A stretch of 64,000 nt of DNA, taken from contig NZ_KI911783.1 in the NCBI RefSeq assembly GCF_000515415.1, positions 7,923,831-7,987,830 of the forward strand, read 5' to 3'. Every line of letters begins with the position of its first letter. Positions within the stretch are counted from its first letter, which is position 1. This stretch comes from Bradyrhizobium sp. WSM1417 (GTDB taxonomy: Bacteria; Pseudomonadota; Alphaproteobacteria; Rhizobiales; Xanthobacteraceae). Position numbers and translations under genes: made by a program. This document shows positions 36,952-47,416 of the stretch, in pieces. The notes under the pieces were generated by a model. The model made no database searches and had not been told where the DNA came from. It saw only the letters and a program-made list of their open reading frames with translations.

Positions 36952-38163
36952 ATGCGCGCGCTTGTGTTTTGCTCCACGGCCGTTCTGGCGGCTCTGCTTG
37001 CAGGTTCGCCTGAGGTCGCATCCGCCCAGATGAAGCTGGCGCCGAAGGCCACGGCGCCCGGCGGCGTCGAGACGCGCTATTTCACCTCGATCGACGGGCT
37101 GATGGACGGTAATGCCGACGTGATCCTGAAGGAGACACGCCAGGGCAAGACCGTCACCGCAGCCGTGCTCGACGTCTGTTATCCCGTCGCGAAGAATTCC
37201 GACCGCAAGGACCGCTTCGTCGTCAATCTCCAGGTCGCGGGCCAGAACCTGACGGGTACGACGCAGAGCCTCGGCGCGAAGGTGCCGGTCACCGTCAAGC
37301 TGCTGCGCAAACAGGCCGGAGACACGTTCGAATTCCGCGGCCAGATCAGCATTGGCCAGGCCGTGACCGAGGTCACCTCGCCCGACAATTCCGATCTCAG
37401 CGAGAAGGAATTCCTCGACAACCAGACCTCCGACGACGGCATCACGCCGCAGCCGAAGGATTTCACCGACGTCTCGCCGGAAGCGATCGCGGTCAAGGTC
37501 AAGCTGGATGCCGCAACCGAGTTCCTGAAGAGCCTGAAGGGCCAGGACGTCGAGGTGACGCTGGCGAGCCTCACCGTCGGCTGCGACGCGTTGCGCGCGG
37601 GCGAGCAAACCATCAACATGTCGGTCGATCCGGAGCGCGCCGGCGCGCTGCTGGCAAAATTCAAGGCGACGCCCGGCGTCACCGCCGCGGGCTGGACCGC
37701 GGGCATGACCGAGATGGACCGCACCATCCGCATTGCCGCCACCGACTGGCGCGACGGTGACAAGATCAACCGCGACAAGCTCGCGGCCGCGGTGGCTGGC
37801 GTGCTGAGCAGGACGCTCGCGGCAAAGCCGGTCTCGCAAAGCTTCAACCCGGCGACCGGCAAGCTCAAGCTGGTGTTCAAGCGGCCGAACCAGGACTTTC
37901 CCACACTCGAACTCACCGACACGATCGAGGTCGCGGGCCTCGTCTCGCCCGACAAGCCCGGCACCACCGACAAGCTCATGCTCTGGATCGGGAGTCCCGC
38001 GACCACGACCACCGACGAGAGCACCGGTGCCAAGCTCAACCTCTCGGACGAAGCGACCGCCGACGAGGAAGGCGATCAGCCCGACGACAACGGTTCGGTC
38101 GAGGCGCTCGCCAAGGAGCTGAAAGGCCAGCGCTGGGACGCCGACAAATCGGTGTGGAAGTAG
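36952..38163 (+). CDS. Exported hypothetical protein, 403 residues
   Basis: Starts MRALVFCSTAVLAALLAGSP with a signal peptide to about ASAQ; earlier in-frame starts put it out of register with this signal. The mature part alternates beta-like stretches (TRYFTSIDGLMDGNADVILKET; RFVVNLQVAGQNLTGTTQSLG) with charged loops and ends in an acidic, helical tail. It looks like a periplasmic or cell-envelope protein with no recognised catalytic motif. I cannot assign a family. Confidence 0.72.
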   Translation: MRALVFCSTAVLAALLAGSPEVASAQMKLAPKATAPGGVETRYFTSIDGLMDGNADVILKETRQGKTVTAAVLDVCYPVAKNSDRKDRFVVNLQVAGQNLTGTTQSLGAKVPVTVKLLRKQAGDTFEFRGQISIGQAVTEVTSPDNSDLSEKEFLDNQTSDDGITPQPKDFTDVSPEAIAVKVKLDAATEFLKSLKGQDVEVTLASLTVGCDALRAGEQTINMSVDPERAGALLAKFKATPGVTAAGWTAGMTEMDRTIRIAATDWRDGDKINRDKLAAAVAGVLSRTLAAKPVSQSFNPATGKLKLVFKRPNQDFPTLELTDTIEVAGLVSPDKPGTTDKLMLWIGSPATTTTDESTGAKLNLSDEATADEEGDQPDDNGSVEALAKELKGQRWDADKSVWK

Positions 38164-38179
38164 ACGCAGCCCCCCTGTC

Positions 38180-38344
38180 AGTCATCGCCCGCGAAGGCGG
38201 GCGATCCAGTACTCCGAGACGGCCGTGGTTGAATCGATAGGCCGCGGGGTACTGGATTCCCTGCTTGCCGCCTACGCTAAAACTTCGGCGCCCCTGGACC
38301 TCAACCCCGGCGAAGCCTAGGCGTAGCCGGGTCGCCGGGAATGA
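38180..38344. repeat. Interspersed repeat (GTCATCGCCCG / GTACTGGAT family), copy 2
   Basis: Shares GTCATCGCCCG-CGGGCGATCCAGTACTCCGAG and GGCCGCGGGGTACTGGATTCC with copy 1 at 33713-33830. The 3' half differs: it lacks the GCGCAATTGCGC core and contains CTACGC / GCGTAG arms instead. Confidence 0.72.
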
Positions 38345-38353
38345 CAGTGGTGG

Positions 38354-38752
38354 CTAATTGCCGTTGACGCGGAAGCGCAGCGGCTTGGGGCCGACGAGCG
38401 TCAGCACGTCGCCCTGGCGCTTCCAGGTCTCGACGCTGCCCAGCGCTGCAACGAGATCGTCGTCGGCCTGTGCCCTTGCCGGCGGGCAGGAGCGGTCCTG
38501 GATCTGGCCGGGAACGAAGATCACGGTGTTGCCGGCGACCGAGAACTGGCCCTTGCCGCCCTTGCACCAGAGCTCCAGCACGACCTCACCATTGTCGCCG
38601 ATCTCGATGTTCGGAATCCGCTTCGAGCCCGGCTGCGGCAGCGCCTCCAGCGTCATCTCAGTGCCGAACGGAAAACCGTCCTCCGCACGCGCGAGCGTGG
38701 ACATCGCGAGCATTGCAACCGCCGCACACACCGTCTGCCTGAACGAAACCAT
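38354..38752 (-). CDS. Exported hypothetical protein with META/HslJ-like features
   Basis: From the ATG at 38752 (MVSFRQTVCAAVAMLAMSTL) the 132-residue protein has a signal peptide ending ARAEDG, then a beta-rich domain (RIPNIEIGDNGEVVLELWCKGGKGQFSVAGNTVIFVPG, WKRQGDVLTLVGPKPLRFRV). The layout of a short beta-barrel ending in a 'TLVGPKPLRF' strand recalls META/HslJ-type heat-shock lipoproteins. This is a weak assignment. Two cysteines. Confidence 0.65.
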   Translation of the reverse strand: MVSFRQTVCAAVAMLAMSTLARAEDGFPFGTEMTLEALPQPGSKRIPNIEIGDNGEVVLELWCKGGKGQFSVAGNTVIFVPGQIQDRSCPPARAQADDDLVAALGSVETWKRQGDVLTLVGPKPLRFRVNGN

Positions 38753-38834
38753 GAGACCTCTCGACCGACCTGATTTGCGCCACCTTCTATAAGACGGCGG
38801 CGCCGTTGAGAAGGTTCGCCCATGCGCCACGCAA

Positions 38835-38867
38835 AAATCCCCGCGAGGAGCAACCTCGCGGGGATTT
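38835..38867 (-). terminator. Rho-independent terminator of lldP (minus strand)
   Basis: Perfect 14-bp stem AAATCCCCGCGAGG (38835-38848) / CCTCGCGGGGATTT (38854-38867), 5-base loop. Read on the minus strand it ends in a T-rich tract, so it terminates the lactate permease transcript, and may also serve the upstream gene. Confidence 0.88.
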
Positions 38868-38890
38868 GCGTTGAAGCCGGGCGTGGCCTG

Positions 38891-40555
<1,665 letters not shown>

Positions 40556-40868
40556 GATCTTCCTCCCCCACGCATGTGTGCTGCAGGCGGCCCGCGTGGA
40601 CAGCCGATCCTGCTTGACGCTGAAGCGATAACCCCCGAGCTGGACGCGAATTCCTCGCGAATGCAGCGGTTCCCGTCCGCTCACAAGCTCGCGAAATCCC
40701 GAAGGCCCCCACCCCGCGCCGATGCGCCCCATGCTAGGGTTGCAAGCTGCGACAAGCCAACGCAAATTGCAGGACTTGCGACTTTAGTCTAAGCGCGCCG
40801 ATTTCCGCCGTCGTCCCAAGTCTTTGGCCCCGGGCAGTTGTGCACATCCCCTCAGGAGACAGAGCTCT
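40556..40868. promoter_or_regulatory. Divergent intergenic region lldP / ABC exporter
   Basis: 313 bp with no gene. It contains the minus-strand ribosome site of lldP and, near 40853-40857, AGGAGA for the plus-strand gene's GTG start. I saw no clear operator palindrome; a regulator of lldP (for example a GntR or LysR protein) is not beside it. Confidence 0.45.
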
Positions 40869-42632
40869 GTGAAGAACATCAGCGCCACGCTCGCGATCGT
40901 CTGGCGAATCGCCGCCCCCTATTTCCGGTCGGAGGACAAATGGGCCGGCCGCGGCCTGCTCGCCGCTGTCATCGCGATGGAGCTGGCGCTGGTCGCGATC
41001 GACGTGCTGGTCAATCAATGGCAGAACCGGTTCTACAGCTCGCTGCAGGCAAGTGACTGGGATAGTTTCGTCAGGGAGATCTGGATCTTCATCGGCCTCG
41101 CCTCCGCCTTCATCGCGCTGGCGGTCTACAAGCTGTACCTGAACCAGTGGCTTCAGATCCGCTGGCGGCAATGGCTGACCCGGCACTATTTGGGCGAGTG
41201 GCTGCAAGGCGCCACCCACTACCGCATGCAGCTCAAGGGCGATGCGGCCGACAACCCGGACCAGCGCATCACCGAGGACGTCAAGAATTTCGTCGAGCAG
41301 ACCCTGACCATCGGTCTCGGCCTGCTCTCGTCGATCGTGACGCTGTTCTCCTTCGTGATCATTCTCTGGGGGCTTTCCAACGCCGCGCCGTTGCACCTGT
41401 TCGGCGCCGATCTCATGATCCCCGGCTATCTGTGCTGGGGTGCGCTGGTCTACGCGATCTTCGGCACGGCGCTGACGCACTGGATCGGCGCCCCGCTGGT
41501 CAATCTCAATTTCGAGCAGCAGCGCTATGAAGCCGACTTCCGCTTCAACCTCGTCCGCGTCCGCGAAAATTCCGAGCAGATCGCGCTGCTCAAGGGCGAA
41601 GGCGCCGAGCGCGGCCGGCTGCTGGAGCGCTTCGGCTTCGTGATCGGCAATTGGTACGCCATCATGAGCCGTACCAAACGCCTCACCGCGTTCACCGCGA
41701 GCTATCAGCAGGCCGCCGTGATCTTTCCCTACGTGCTGGTGGCGCCGGCCTTCTTCGCCAAGAAGATCCAGCTCGGCGACATGATGCAGACCGCCTCCGC
41801 CTTTTCGAGCGTACAGGGCGCATTGTCGTTCTTCGTCACGGCGTACCGATCGCTGGCGGAATGGCGCTCGATCGTCGCCCGCCTCGACGGCTTCGAGATG
41901 TCGGTCGACGCGGCCGCGCACCTGCCGCCGCACGAGCCTGCGATTGCCCTCAAGGCCGGCGGCGGCAATCGCAATATCTCTCTCGAACAGCTCTGCGTGA
42001 ACCTGCCGAGCGGCACGCCGCTGGTCGCCGCCGACGCCTTCTCCGTCCAGACGCCGGAGCGCGTGCTGGTGACCGGACCGTCGGGCTCCGGCAAGTCGAC
42101 GCTGTTCCGGGCCATCGCGGGCATCTGGCCGTTCGGCACCGGCAGCATCTTCGTCCCGGAAAAGGCGAGGCTGATGATGCTGCCCCAGCGCCCCTATTTC
42201 CCGGTCGGCGTGCTGCGCGACGCGGTGGTCTACCCGGCCGCGCCGGGCGCGTTCGAAACCTCACGCGTCAGGGACGCGTTGATCGCGGTCGGGCTGCCCG
42301 ACCTCGCCGAGCGGCTTGAGGAGGACGGTCATTGGAACCGGATGCTGTCGCTGGGCGAGCAGCAGCGCCTCGGGCTCGCCCGCGCGCTGCTGCACGCGCC
42401 GGACTATCTGTTCCTGGACGAGGCCACGGCCTCGCTGGACGAGCCGTCCGAGGCCCGCCTGTACCGGTTGCTGGCAGAGAAGCTGCCACAGGCCACCCTC
42501 GTCTCGATCGGCCACCGCTCGACGCTGGAAGCCTTCCATACCCGCAAGGTGACGATGGTGAAGCACGGCGCGATCCACGTTCTCGGTGATGGTGGTGTGC
42601 CGGTCGAGAAAGAGCCGAGCGCGGCACGCTGA
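40869..42632 (+). CDS. SbmA/BacA-like ABC transporter (YddA type), fused permease and ATPase
   Basis: A 587-residue half-transporter. N-terminal SbmA/BacA-like membrane domain (residues about 1-340; LAAVIAMELALVAIDVLVNQWQNRFYSSL, DNPDQRITEDVKNFVEQTL). C-terminal nucleotide-binding domain with Walker A GPSGSGKST, signature LSLGEQQRLGLARAL and Walker B YLFLDEATASLDEPS. Relatives of this type export or import peptides, antibiotics or cobalamin. The start is GTG at 40869 with AGGAGA upstream. The 'Q-R-I-T-E-D' motif is typical of the YddA/BacA group. The substrate is unknown. Confidence 0.93.
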   Translation: MKNISATLAIVWRIAAPYFRSEDKWAGRGLLAAVIAMELALVAIDVLVNQWQNRFYSSLQASDWDSFVREIWIFIGLASAFIALAVYKLYLNQWLQIRWRQWLTRHYLGEWLQGATHYRMQLKGDAADNPDQRITEDVKNFVEQTLTIGLGLLSSIVTLFSFVIILWGLSNAAPLHLFGADLMIPGYLCWGALVYAIFGTALTHWIGAPLVNLNFEQQRYEADFRFNLVRVRENSEQIALLKGEGAERGRLLERFGFVIGNWYAIMSRTKRLTAFTASYQQAAVIFPYVLVAPAFFAKKIQLGDMMQTASAFSSVQGALSFFVTAYRSLAEWRSIVARLDGFEMSVDAAAHLPPHEPAIALKAGGGNRNISLEQLCVNLPSGTPLVAADAFSVQTPERVLVTGPSGSGKSTLFRAIAGIWPFGTGSIFVPEKARLMMLPQRPYFPVGVLRDAVVYPAAPGAFETSRVRDALIAVGLPDLAERLEEDGHWNRMLSLGEQQRLGLARALLHAPDYLFLDEATASLDEPSEARLYRLLAEKLPQATLVSIGHRSTLEAFHTRKVTMVKHGAIHVLGDGGVPVEKEPSAAR

Positions 42633-42676
42633 GACGGCTCGACCAAGCCCTGAGGCTATGGCCCTTCGTTGCAGCC

Positions 42677-42790
42677 ATCCTTCGAGACGCCCGCCTTTGG
42701 CGGGCCCTCAGGATGAGTTCTGTCCTCGCGGTGAAATCTGGGACCCCTCATGGTGAGGAGCCCGCCAGAGGCGGACGTCTCGAACCATGC
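42677..42790. repeat. Palindromic repeat (CGAGACGCCCGC / GGCGGACGTCTCGAAC)
   Basis: The text ATCCTTCGAGACGCCCGCC ... CCCTCAGGATGAG is followed after about 30 bp by CCTCATGGTGAGGAGCCCGCC ... GTCTCGAACCATG. The two halves face each other with imperfect complementarity, in the style of a common repeat in these genomes. It lies between convergent genes. Confidence 0.7.
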
Positions 42791-42821
42791 AGGCCCCGGC
42801 CTGCGCCCCACACGCCCAAAG

Positions 42822-42851
42822 CAAAAGGGCGGCAGGTTGCCCTGCCGCCCT
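42822..42851 (-). terminator. Rho-independent terminator of the TorF-like porin gene
   Basis: Stem AGGGCGGCAGG (42826-42836) with CCTGCCGCCCT (42841-42851), TTGC loop; on the minus strand it ends with TTTT at 42826-42823. It lies 24 bases beyond the porin stop codon. Confidence 0.9.
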
Positions 42852-42875
42852 CATCAAGTCGCTTCGGGAAGAAGC

Positions 42876-43880
42876 TTACTTCAGGTTGCTCATCGCCGTC
42901 AGGTCGAAGGACAGCTTGGCAATACCGGCCGCGCCGCACCAGTTGGAGCCAGCGCCGCCCGGATTGATCGCGGTGACGTTGGTGGTGCCGGTGGCGTTGA
43001 AGGCGCTGGTGAAGGCGTTGCAATCACCCTTGTTCAGGTCGGTGTCGGAGTAACGCAGGTCCAGCGTGAACACCTTGTAGGTGAAGCCGATGCCGATATT
43101 CCAAGTGTTGTAGTCCTTGTAGGGGATGCCGTTGGCGAAAACAGTGCCGACGCCGGTGCCGTAGAAGGCGTCCGAAGTACCGAACCACTGCCGGCCGAAC
43201 TCACCCGACACGTACATGCCCATGCCGGAGGGACCGAAGGCCGTGCTGGGCGCCGTGTATTTGGCGGTCAACGAAGCGTAGTTGCCCCAGGCACCCGAGT
43301 TCAGGAAGTTCGGCGAGTAGTACTCGGTCGCGCCGACCGTGAAGCTGTCGTTGATGGTGTAGTTCACCTTGCCGTAGACTTCGACGAAGCTGACGTCCTT
43401 CTTCATGACGTTGCCGTCGGCGAGGAAGATCGTGGTCGTGCTGACGCCGCAGACGTTGCCGCCGGGAATGCCGCCGGTGAGCACGTTGTCGGCGCAGCTG
43501 CCGCCCGGATACAGGTAGCCCCAGACACCGATGTCGAACGCGAAGGCGCCGAAGGTCGGGCGGATACCGCCGTAGATGTCGACTTCAGCAGCGGCACGAT
43601 TGGCGAAGGAGATGCTCTCGGCGGACACGCCGACGTAGAGCTGGAGGTCTTTGTTGACGTTGTAGCGCGGCTCGAAATAGGCCGCGACCGACGGCTTGTG
43701 GTTCGACTGCGTGACGCCGCGGAAGATGTAGTCGCTCATGATGGCGCCGCCGAAGGCGATATCCCAGGGGTCAAACGCGACCACCGGCGGGGCCTTCAGT
43801 GCCTTCACTCGCATGTCTGCCGCGAAAGCCGAGCCCGTCACCATTGCCAGCGCCGTTGCCAACAAAGCCACTTTTTTCAT
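42876..43880 (-). CDS. TorF-like putative outer-membrane porin
   Basis: A 334-residue beta-barrel protein with a signal peptide (MKKVALLATALAMVTGSAFA, cut after ADM). The first strands read DPWDIAFGGAIMSDYIFRGVTQSNHKPSVAAYFEP, the signature of the TorF/gammaproteobacterial putative porin family. Regular alternation of hydrophobic and polar residues continues to the end (LSFDLTAMSNLK), with a terminal hydrophobic-ended strand. Start chosen at 43880 because GGGGATCGAA precedes it. An alternative start 12 bases earlier (MGIEM) is less likely. Two adjacent cysteine pairs could form a disulfide-bridged loop. Confidence 0.9.
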   Translation of the reverse strand: MKKVALLATALAMVTGSAFAADMRVKALKAPPVVAFDPWDIAFGGAIMSDYIFRGVTQSNHKPSVAAYFEPRYNVNKDLQLYVGVSAESISFANRAAAEVDIYGGIRPTFGAFAFDIGVWGYLYPGGSCADNVLTGGIPGGNVCGVSTTTIFLADGNVMKKDVSFVEVYGKVNYTINDSFTVGATEYYSPNFLNSGAWGNYASLTAKYTAPSTAFGPSGMGMYVSGEFGRQWFGTSDAFYGTGVGTVFANGIPYKDYNTWNIGIGFTYKVFTLDLRYSDTDLNKGDCNAFTSAFNATGTTNVTAINPGGAGSNWCGAAGIAKLSFDLTAMSNLK

Positions 43881-44296
43881 TTCGATCCCCATCACCAGTT
43901 CTAAGACCCCAGCCGGATCCCGGAAGCCCCCGGAACGCACGACCTGATTGCAAATTTCGTAACTGCGGCAATCTGGATGGAGTGGCGTAAACCGAGAAGC
44001 AAAAAACGCGGGCATCTGCCGACTTTTTGGGCGTTCTGACGATTCCACGGAAGGTTGTCAGCCTGTGTGTCTTCTCGACCACATTATTTGCATTGCGAAG
44101 TGCACTGGCAGGCCCGGGTTAGTACGGGCCCGGCGGTACCGTGCTGGCCGCGCCACGAATCAGGCTGCTCCAGGACAAACGCGCCGTCACGCCGATGCAA
44201 AAAGGCCGCAGCATCACCGCTGCGGCCTTCCTGTCATCGATCATGGTCGTCGGATTGGATCCAGCCTTTGGCCTAATCTTGAGCCTAACCTTGGGC
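43881..44296. other. Gap between porin and histone-like gene
   Basis: A 416-bp stretch without a gene. It holds the porin promoter region on the right of the porin gene and, near 44202-44229, the terminator of the histone-like gene. Bases 44265-44300 form a 12-bp tandem repeat, listed separately. Confidence 0.6.
44202..44229 (-). terminator. Rho-independent terminator of the histone-like gene
   Basis: Stem AAGGCCGCAGC (44202-44212) with GCTGCGGCCTT (44219-44229), 6-base loop, followed on the minus strand by TTTTTTG. Confidence 0.9.
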
Positions 44297-44300
44297 CTAA
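44265..44300. repeat. 12-bp tandem repeat at the 3' end of the histone-like gene
   Basis: On the minus strand the three units read CAAGGTTAGGCC, CAAGGTTAGGCT and CAAGATTAGGCC. Each contains an in-frame TAG, so the first one is the real stop codon (44297-44299) and the others follow in the same frame. A tandem duplication at the stop codon is the simplest explanation. Confidence 0.85.
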
Positions 44301-44680
44301 CCTTGTCCTTCGGCCGGCGTCGTTTCCGCAGAAGACGAAGGCATCGCCCAGCTTGTCTCGGCGGCGGACTCGGGAGCCGGAGCTGCCGGCGTTGACGGCT
44401 TCGGCGCGGGAGCTGCCTTCGCCTTCTTCGGCGCCGCTTTTTTCGCAGCCTTCTTGGCGGCCTTCTTAGGGGCAGCCTGCTTAGCGGCTTTCTTGGCCGA
44501 TTTCTTGGCCGACTTCTTGGCGGCCTTCTTCGGCGCAGCCTTCTTGGCAGATTTCTTTGTGGCTTTCTTGGCAGACTTCTTCGCGGACTTCTTGGCTGCC
44601 TTCTTTGAGGTCTTCTTCGCCGCTACCGCCTTCTTGGCCTTTTTGGCCTTCTTGCTTTTTTTCTTCTTCGCTTTCGCCAT
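44297..44680 (-). CDS. Histone H1-like Lys/Ala-rich protein
   Basis: A 127-residue basic protein starting MAKAKKKKSKKAKKAKKAVA, with many KKSAKK, KKAAKK, KKATKK and APKKAAKK units like the C-terminal tail of histone H1 and the bacterial HC1/HC2 proteins, then a Pro/Ala/Glu tail (APESAAETSWAMPSSS). It should bind DNA non-specifically by charge and shape nucleoid structure or transcription. GGAGGACCACG precedes the ATG. It lies downstream of glcF on the same strand, with 15-bp direct repeats between. Composition is low complexity, so detailed homology cannot be judged. Confidence 0.85.
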   Translation of the reverse strand: MAKAKKKKSKKAKKAKKAVAAKKTSKKAAKKSAKKSAKKATKKSAKKAAPKKAAKKSAKKSAKKAAKQAAPKKAAKKAAKKAAPKKAKAAPAPKPSTPAAPAPESAAETSWAMPSSSAETTPAEGQG

Positions 44681-44742
44681 CGTGGTCCTCCTGTTGCCGC
44701 CGAACAATGGTCGATCGGGCGTCTTCAGCCGTCACCTCCGGA

Positions 44743-44802
44743 CGAAAGCTCAGCCCTCGAAAGCTCAGTCTTCGAAAGCTCAGCCTTCGAAAGCTCAGTC
44801 TT
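44743..44802. repeat. Tandem 15-bp repeats between glcF and the histone-like gene
   Basis: Four units of 15 bp: CGAAAGCTCAGCCCT, CGAAAGCTCAGTCTT, CGAAAGCTCAGCCTT, CGAAAGCTCAGTCTT (44743, 44758, 44773, 44788). They sit directly upstream of the histone-like gene and run across the stop codon of glcF (44795-44797). Confidence 0.9.
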
Positions 44803-46117
44803 GCGCGTTCAATGCCGGCCGCGACCCGCCCGTAGCCCAATCGAGAAGCTCAATCGTGTGTACGACCGGAACTGACGTGCCACTGGCAATCTGCACCATG
44901 CAGCCGATATTGCCTGCGGCAATCATGTCCGGCTTGACGCTCGCGATGTTGGCGACCTTGCGATCGCGCAACCGGCCCGCAAGCTCGGGCTGGAGAATGT
45001 TGTAAGTCCCCGCCGAACCGCAACACAAATGGCTCTCCGGCACATCTTTCACCACGAATCCATTATTGGAAAGCAATTCTTTCGGAAGGCCCGTGATTTT
45101 CTGCCCGTGCTGCAACGAACACGCAGAGTGATAGGCGACGACGATGTTGTCCTGTCGCGCGGTGGCCACGAGTCCAAGGCCGGCGACGTATTCGGTGATG
45201 TCCTTGGCGAGTGCAGAGACCTTCGCCGCATCGGCGGCAAACGCAGCGTCCTCGCGCAGAAGATAGCCGTAGTCCTTGATCACGGTGCCGCAGCCTGACG
45301 CCGTCACCAGGATGGCGTCGAGCCCCTCGCCGGCCGCTTCCGCGCGCCACGCCGCGACATTGGCGCGAGCCCGCCCCAATGCGTCCTGGTCGTTGCCGAG
45401 GTGATGGGTCAGCGCGCCGCAGCACTGCTCGTCCCTGACGAGGACGACCTCGATGCCGTGGCGCGTGAGGAGACTGATGGCGGCCTGGTTGATGCGCGGC
45501 GCCAGCACCTGCTGGGCGCAGCCCTGGAGCAGCGCGACCCGGCCGCGCTTTTTGCCGAGTGCCGCAAACACACTGCCGGCGGCGGGCCCCGGCGGCGGCA
45601 GCCGGCTCGGTGCAAGCGCCAGCATCGCCTTGAGGCGCAGGATCAGGCCGGGCGTCGCCGATGGCCGGGGCGTCGGCAGGAACGCGGCCAGCGGGCGGGC
45701 CAGCCGCGCCAACCGCATGCTGGCGCGGAAACGCTGCGGGTCCGGCAGGACGAAGGCCAGCACCCGGCGCAGCAGCCGCTCGGCCAGCGGCCGCTCGTAA
45801 CGCTGCTCGATCCTGACCCGGGCCTGATCGACCAGATGCATGTAGTTCACCCCCGAGGGGCAGGTCGTCATGCAGGCCAGGCACGACAGGCAGCGGTCGA
45901 CATGTTTGACCACTTCGGCGGTCGGCGTCTGGTCCTTCTCCAGCATCTCCTTGATCAGATAGATGCGGCCGCGCGGGCTATCGAGCTCATCGCCAAGCAG
46001 CACATAGGTCGGACAGGTTGCGGTGCAGAAGCCGCAATGGACGCAGGCGCGCAGGATCTTGTCGGCTTCCGCGATGTCGGGGTCAGCGAGCTGCGCGAGT
46101 GAGAATTCGGTCTTCAT
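44795..46117 (-). CDS. glcF: Glycolate oxidase iron-sulfur subunit GlcF
   Basis: GlcF is the electron-transfer subunit of glycolate oxidase. The 440-residue protein has two ferredoxin motifs: CVHCGFCTATCPTY and CLSCLACMTTCPSGV. Then two CCG repeats with cysteine-rich sequences follow (DEQCCGALTHH; SGCGTVIKDYG; HSACSLQHGQK; ESHLCCGSAGTY). The ATG abuts the glcE stop codon (TGA then ATG), so the two are translated in sequence. The C-terminal end overlaps the tandem repeats. GlcD, GlcE and GlcF together oxidise glycolate to glyoxylate and pass electrons to the respiratory chain. Confidence 0.96.
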   Translation of the reverse strand: MKTEFSLAQLADPDIAEADKILRACVHCGFCTATCPTYVLLGDELDSPRGRIYLIKEMLEKDQTPTAEVVKHVDRCLSCLACMTTCPSGVNYMHLVDQARVRIEQRYERPLAERLLRRVLAFVLPDPQRFRASMRLARLARPLAAFLPTPRPSATPGLILRLKAMLALAPSRLPPPGPAAGSVFAALGKKRGRVALLQGCAQQVLAPRINQAAISLLTRHGIEVVLVRDEQCCGALTHHLGNDQDALGRARANVAAWRAEAAGEGLDAILVTASGCGTVIKDYGYLLREDAAFAADAAKVSALAKDITEYVAGLGLVATARQDNIVVAYHSACSLQHGQKITGLPKELLSNNGFVVKDVPESHLCCGSAGTYNILQPELAGRLRDRKVANIASVKPDMIAAGNIGCMVQIASGTSVPVVHTIELLDWATGGSRPALNAQD

Positions 46118-47353
46118 TCAGCAAGCGTCCCGCGTCAGCCGGCCCCGGTTGAGGATGGTCTTCGGATCGAAACTGGCGCGGACCCGCTCGCTCAACGCGG
46201 CAAGGCCAGGGGCTTGCGGGTGGAATACATCGATCGTGCGCCGGATGTCCTCGGCCGCCCGGATCAGCGTGGCGTGCCCGCCGGCCGCATTCGTACGTTC
46301 GCGCACGGTCGGGGCATGCGCGTCCGGCTTCGGTGGCAACGCCGCCCAGATCAGTCCGCCGCCCCAATCGTAGATCAATTCGCCGCCGGTCTCGCGCGCC
46401 AGCAGCGTCCCGAGCGCCGCGCCCGACGCCGGCGGACAGACGATCCGCCAGACCGGCCAGGCCCCCAGCGCGCCGTCAGCCGCGAACGGCAGGACGTCGC
46501 GGATCGTGGTCCATAGCGCCGCTGACACCGTGTCCTCGACGAGAGTTGCGGTTCCGAACGGCGCCAGCAATTCGCGCAGGGAGCCGGCACGATGGGCGGC
46601 CGAGGCGGTAATGCCTTCGAGCCGCAGCACGGTCAGCGCCTCGCTTTGGCCTGCGATATCGCCGAGACCTTCGATCTTGGTCCGGAACGCCGATGTCGGC
46701 AGGTGCGCGGCCCCGGAGACGTCGAAGGGCGAGCCGAGCGCCGCCGTCATCGCCTTGTTGGCGGCGGCATCGTCGAGCCCGCGCAGCAACAGCGTCCGCT
46801 CGGCCTCCGGCTTCGGCATCACCTTCAGCGTGACCTCCGTCATGACCGACAGCGTGCCCCAGGAACCGGCGAGAAGCTTGCAGAGGTCGTAGCCGGTGAC
46901 GTTCTTCACCACCTTGCCGCCGGTCTTGAAGCTGTCGCCGAAACCGGAGACGGCATGGGCCCCAAGCAGATGGTCGCGCGCCCCGCCCGCCTTGATCCGG
47001 CGCGGACCGGCCAGGCCAGCCGCAATCATGCCGCCGATGGTGCCGAGCGCGGGCGTGCCGAGCAGCGGCGCGGTGTTCATCGGCTCGAAGGCGAATTGCT
47101 GGTTCTTGGCATCGATCAGCGACAGCACGTCGGCCAGCGGCGCCCCGGCCTGGAGCGTGACTATGAGTTCGTTGGGCTCGTAGGCGGTGATGGCATTCAG
47201 TGCCGAGACGTCGAGCACGGCGTTGGTCGCCATCGCATGGCCGATGCCCCGCTTGGAACCATGGCCGATGATCTCGAGCGGCTGCTCATTGGCAATCGCC
47301 GCGCGCACCACCTCTTCGACGTCTTTGGCGTCTCGTACCTTGAGCGTATCCAC
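46118..47353 (-). CDS. glcE: Glycolate oxidase FAD-binding subunit GlcE
   Basis: The 411-residue FAD-linked subunit; starts with a GTG at 47353 (MDTLKVRDAKDVEEVV). FAD-binding PCMH domain: IIGHGSKRGIG, GTIGGMIAAGLAGPRRIKAGGARDHLLGAHAVSGFGD and KVVKNVTGYDLCKLLAGSWG, the last being typical of GlcE. The gap to glcD upstream is 63 bases; the stop touches the glcF start. The promoter probably lies before glcD. Confidence 0.95.
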   Translation of the reverse strand: MDTLKVRDAKDVEEVVRAAIANEQPLEIIGHGSKRGIGHAMATNAVLDVSALNAITAYEPNELIVTLQAGAPLADVLSLIDAKNQQFAFEPMNTAPLLGTPALGTIGGMIAAGLAGPRRIKAGGARDHLLGAHAVSGFGDSFKTGGKVVKNVTGYDLCKLLAGSWGTLSVMTEVTLKVMPKPEAERTLLLRGLDDAAANKAMTAALGSPFDVSGAAHLPTSAFRTKIEGLGDIAGQSEALTVLRLEGITASAAHRAGSLRELLAPFGTATLVEDTVSAALWTTIRDVLPFAADGALGAWPVWRIVCPPASGAALGTLLARETGGELIYDWGGGLIWAALPPKPDAHAPTVRERTNAAGGHATLIRAAEDIRRTIDVFHPQAPGLAALSERVRASFDPKTILNRGRLTRDAC

Positions 47354-47416
47354 GCCCGTAGCGGGTAACGAAGTTTGCGGCGAAAATCAAATTTGGCGCG
47401 CTGCAGCGAGGTGACG

